This document shows, piece after piece, positions 59,962 to 64,000 of a stretch of 64,000 bases of DNA. The notes under the pieces were generated by a model. It was not told where the DNA came from, made no database searches, and was given only the letters and a program-made list of their open reading frames with translations. Origin of the DNA: Wyeomyia smithii (Eukaryota > Arthropoda > Insecta > Diptera > Culicidae); assembly GCF_029784165.1 (NCBI RefSeq), contig NC_073695.1:92759902-92823901 (forward strand), written 5' to 3'. Numbering within the stretch: the stretch's first letter is position 1; each line of letters begins with the position of its first letter. Made by a program: the position numbers and the translations under genes.

Positions 59962-60918
59962 GGCAAAATCTACTTAATGCACATAGGCAGGTAATACAAA
60001 CAACGAATAACTTTTATATTATTAGAAGAATAATGCAGAATAAGCAAAAATCGGTATTATTTTTACAATCACCACTTATTACGAAATTGTTGGAATGGGC
60101 GGTACTTGTATTCATGACAACGGTATCGTATTTTGGTATCGATACACACCACACAGAAAAATATCATCGTAATTTGTATTTCAGGGGTTAGCTTGGGGGA
60201 ACATTTGTATAATACGCAACGCGCACAGGAAGGGTGGGAGATTGTATTTAACCTGGGAGGGAGAAACGAATACTACACTCAAAACAGAGAACACGCACAT
60301 GCGTCGTTTTCTGATAGTGTGTAACTGTCTTCTGGCTGTAGGCATGCATGACTCAAATGAAGTTTTCAGTAACATCAGGAATACTGAATGTGCAAATTTT
60401 ACAGACTAACTTTTCGAGTCTATGTTTTTTTTTTCAATTTGCCGTTGTATAAAAGTTTTTTCAGAGTTTTGAGTTCGACCGTGATGAAGTGTGTTCGAAG
60501 TTGTAACCAAAGCCTTAAATCCAGAGAAGCGCAAGTTTAATAGTCGAAGTACGCTAGCATGATTATTACTTAAAGCTAATGAAATTTATTATTTTACGTA
60601 AAAACAAACCAAAATATATAATGAAACGACAATGAATACAAAAACTATTTGCGATGAATATTTTTGCGAGCAACGCGATACCTTTCAGTTTCAACAATAC
60701 TGCCGTGAGATGACAAAGTGACGTAGCCCCTCGTGCACCCATTTCTCGATCAGAAGATAAAAAAGAAACAGGGTTCGTAAAATTTTCTGATGTTGTGGAC
60801 TGGATATTTAAAACATTCAACATACAAAATATTCTTCTTGCCCTTCTTCCTACAGTGAAAACCTTTTTGAAGCAACTAGCAGCAACTTGGCCCCTCATTT
60901 CAGCTATCATATCTTTCG
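59962..60918. other. 5' flank of the MBD-R2-like gene
   Basis: Likely promoter and 5' UTR of the minus-strand gene, but no motif is convincing. Nothing coding is recognised before the LINE at 60919. Confidence 0.35.
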
Positions 60919-63900
60919 ATGACTAATACGTCGAAAAAGGTTAGGAATTTTATCACTGTATTACAGTGGAATTGCAGAAGTATCGTCCCCAAATTCGATC
61001 TATTTTCTCATTTGATAAATACATACAATTGTGACGCATTTGCGCTCTGTGAAACCTTTCTCAATTCAAACGATCAACTCAATTTCCACGATTTTAACAT
61101 TATTCGTCGAGATCGAGACTCACACGGTGGGGGGGTACTTTTAGGGATTAAAAAGTGCTATTCCTCCTTCAGAATCGACCTCCCCATCGATCTCGAATAT
61201 TGAAGTCGTTGCCATTCAAACGAATATGAATGGAAAAGACCTATGCCTTGTTTCGTTATATATCCCTCCATCCGCGCGGATTGAACAGAGGCATCTCACT
61301 AAAATAGCAGAGTTGCTTCCCGCGCCTTTTTTGATATTGGAAGATTTTAATTCTCACTGTTCGCTATGGGGGTCGCTGTACGACGACAACCGATCTTCTT
61401 TAATCTGTAACGTAATCGACGACTTCAATATGACACTTTTGAATACTGGGGAAGCGACACGTGTACCTTATCCTCCAGCACGTGAAAGCGTGCTTGACCT
61501 ATCCCTTTGCTCGACATCACTAGCGTTAGATTGCCGGTGGAAAGTAATCGACGATCCCCACGGTAGTGATCACCTTCCAATCGTTATCTCAATTGCTAAT
61601 GGGTCAACTCCAACGGATCCAATCAATATTGCGTATGACCTCACACGTAACATTGATTGGAAGTCTTATGAGACCATAATATCGCAAAGAATCGAGTCCC
61701 ACGTGGAACTTCCTCCGGAGGAAGAATACGCGTTCCTTTCTCGCTTGATCATCGACGCCGCGACTCAAGCTCAGACGAAACCGATACCAGGGGTAACGAT
61801 TAGACGGCGCCCTCCCTCCAAGTGGTGGGACAAAGAGTGCTCAGACCTGTACGCGCGAAGGTCCTCGGTGTATTTGACCTTCCGAGAACAAGGCACTATC
61901 GATTTGCTCCGAAAGTACGATGTACTGGATAGACGGATGAAGAGCTTCATAAAAGCAAAAAAACGCGGATACTGGCGGCGGTTTGTAAACGCGTTGTCGA
62001 GGGAAACAGCGATGAGCACTCTTTGGGATACCGCCAGACGCATGCGGAATCGTAACGTTTCGAATGAGTCCGAGGAGTATTCAGATCGCTGGATACTCGA
62101 TTTCGCCAAAAAGGTCTGTCCGGACTTTGTCCCCAACAGAAGACCTTTCGCGACGCGTTTTTAGTAGCTACGGAAGAGCCTCCATTTTCGATGTTGGAAT
62201 TTTCAATGGCTCTCCTCTCGTGCAACAATAAAGCTCCAGGGTTGGATAGAATTAAATTCAACTTGTTGAAGAATCTACCCGACTCTGCAAAAAGACGCTT
62301 GTTGAACTTGTTCAACAAGTTCCTTGAGCTAAACATTGTTCCGCACGACTGGAGGGAGGTAAAAGTCATTGCTATTCAAAAACCCGGAAAACCCCCTCTG
62401 ATCACAATTCTTATAGGCCGATTGCTATGCTCTTTTGCCTCCGGAAATTAATGGAGAAAATGATCCTCTTACGGTTAGACAGGTGGGTCGAAACAAACGG
62501 GTTACTTTCAGATACTCAATTTGGCTTTCGCCGGGGCAAAGGGACGAACGATTGCCTAGCGTTGCTTTCTACTGAAATTCAACTAGCCTTTGCTCGAAAA
62601 GAGCAAATGGCTTCTGCATTCTTGGACATAAAGGGGGCTTTTGACTCTGTCTCTGTTGAAGTTTCAACCGAGAAACTTCATTCGCAGGGACTTTCACCAA
62701 ATTTGAATAATTTTTTGCTCAATTTGTTGTCAGAATATGTATTTCTCACATGATGATTCGACAACTTCCCGAATTAGTTACATGGGTCTTCCCCAGGGCT
62801 CATGTTTAAGCCCTCTCTTATATAATTTTTACGTCAATGACATCGATAAATGTCTTGCAAATTCATGCACGCTACGGCAACTTGCAGACGATAGCGATGT
62901 ATCCATTACTGGAAGCGAGGCTAACGATCTGCAAGGACCATTGCAAGATACCTTAGACAATTTGTCTGAATGGGCTCTTAAGCTGGGTATCGAATTCTCT
63001 CCGGAGAAAACTGAGCTGGTCGTTTTTTCTAGGAAGCATAACCCAGCTCAGCTGCAGCTCCTACTAACGGGTAAAACAATCACTCAGGTTTTAGTCGCTA
63101 AATATCTCGGGATCTGGTTCGACTCTAAATGCACCTGGGCTTGCCATATTAGATATCTGAAACGAAAATGCCAACAGAGGATTAATTTTCTTCGTACGAT
63201 TACCGGAACCTGGTGGGGAGCCCACCCAGGAGACCTTCTAAGGCTTTACCAAACAACGATATTGTCTGTAATTGAGTACGGGTGTTTCTGCTTCCGCTCC
63301 GCAGCAAACACACATTTGATCAAACTGGAACGAATACAATATCGTTGTTTGCGTATTGCCCTAGGTTGCATGCAGTCGACCCATACGATGAGTCTTGAAG
63401 TGCTAGCGGGTATTCTTCCGTTGAAACATCGTTTTTGGAATCTCTCTTACCGGTTGCTAATTCGATGGACAGTTATGAACCCATTAGTAATTGAAAATTT
63501 CGAGAGGTTGGTCGACCTTCAATATCAATCCAGATTTATGACTTTATATTTTGACTATATGGCTCAAGATATTAATCCTTCTTCATACGATTCCTCCAAT
63601 GTCGCACTTTTAGATACTTCTAATAATGCTATATTCTTCGACACCACCATGAAAGAAGACATTATTGGTATCCTGGATCAATTGCGACCGCAAGAGATCC
63701 ATAAGATTTTTTCCAATAAGTTCAAACTAGTTAGTTGTGATAAAATGTTTTACACTGACGGATCTAATCTAGATGAGTCCACTGGCTTCGGTGTTTTCCA
63801 CGAAAATTTTACCGCCTCCTTCAAACTCGATGCTCCTGCTTCCGTGTACGTCGCAGAACTTGCTGCTATTCAGTACTCTCTTGGGATCATCGAAACCCTG

Positions 63901-64000
63901 CCCATAGACCACTACTTCATCTTCACAGGCAGTCTCAGTGCCATTGAGGCTCTGCGATCGATGAAGACTGTGAAGCACACCCCGTATTTCCTGGGGAAAA
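60919..64000 (+). mobile_element. RNase H-bearing non-LTR retrotransposon, decayed, running off the window
   Basis: Frames on the plus strand give an endonuclease (60919-62164: QWNCRSIVPKFD, GGGVLLGIKK, LYIPPSAR, GSDHLPIVIS), then RT (62191-62753: NNKAPGLDRIKFNLL, TQFGFRRGKGTND, FLDIKGAFDSV) and, after a frameshift near 62735, one open frame to the window end with YMGLPQGSCLSPLLYNFYVN, QLADDSDVSITG and an RNase H domain (FYTDGSNLDESTGFG ... VYVAELAAI). At least three frameshifts or stops (near 61203, 62165, 62400-62430 and 62735) make it dead. The endonuclease Gly of GDFNSH is Glu, and the third RNase H Asp appears as Gly (FTGSLSAIEAL). No ORF1 precedes it, so it is probably 5'-truncated. An I/LOA-like clade is inferred. 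Confidence 0.85.

Overview
This AT-rich, intron-bearing window reads as a dipteran nuclear genome, most likely a culicine-type mosquito. The evidence is short introns of about 60-90 nt in genes otherwise expanded by transposons, a tandem pair of farnesol-dehydrogenase-like SDR genes, a Juan-like Jockey retrotransposon, tRNA-derived SINEs and a dense, nested set of MITEs. The species cannot be named from the sequence alone.

Four host protein genes can be supported, all on the minus strand. Two SDR oxidoreductases (3815-4635 and 8872-9670, 244 aa each, same intron position) form a tandem pair. An ABCC/MRP4-type exporter of 1390 aa (22915-40034, six exons) has an 11.8 kb first intron full of transposons. 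An MBD-R2/PHF20-like chromatin protein of 1139 aa (55548-59961, five exons: THAP, two Tudor domains, MBD-like, C2H2, PHD) is the probable orthologue of the NSL-complex subunit. All splice junctions were read by eye and keep frame throughout; no transcript data were available.

Almost everything else is mobile DNA. By position: a hAT MITE with perfect 8-bp TSD (1128-2355); an RNase H-bearing LINE fragment (2400-3610); a probable Helitron carrying an internal array of about 175 bp units (4884-7240) beside a (TA)72 tract; a foldback of about 540 bp (10335-10870); a decayed RTE-clade LINE (11030-16022, minus) split by a Transib-like element with RSS-like ends (11471-13176) and by a TA-flanked MITE (13861-14626); two tRNA-SINEs; a (CA)-rich minisatellite; another hAT MITE (18043-19029); two long-TIR MITEs inside the MRP gene; a full-length Jockey element with 11-bp TSD (31621-35831); a Tigger-like MITE; a complete hAT transposon with one stop in its transposase (42188-45749) and two MITEs nested in it; an internally deleted piggyBac (48763-49843); a decayed DNA transposon of a family I cannot name (51179-53671) together with small MITEs sharing its termini; an 8-bp-TSD element with a GC-rich core inserted 48 bp past the MBD-R2-like stop codon (54872-55497); and a LINE running off the right edge (60919-64000).

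The observations most worth following are the Transib-like element (CACAGTG heptamer ends, 5-bp CGGTC TSD, excision restores the RTE frame), the unnamed transposase family with its MITEs, the long foldback and two near-perfect hairpins, and the cases where elements have remodelled host gene structure (terminal MRP intron, MBD-R2-like intron and 3' UTR).
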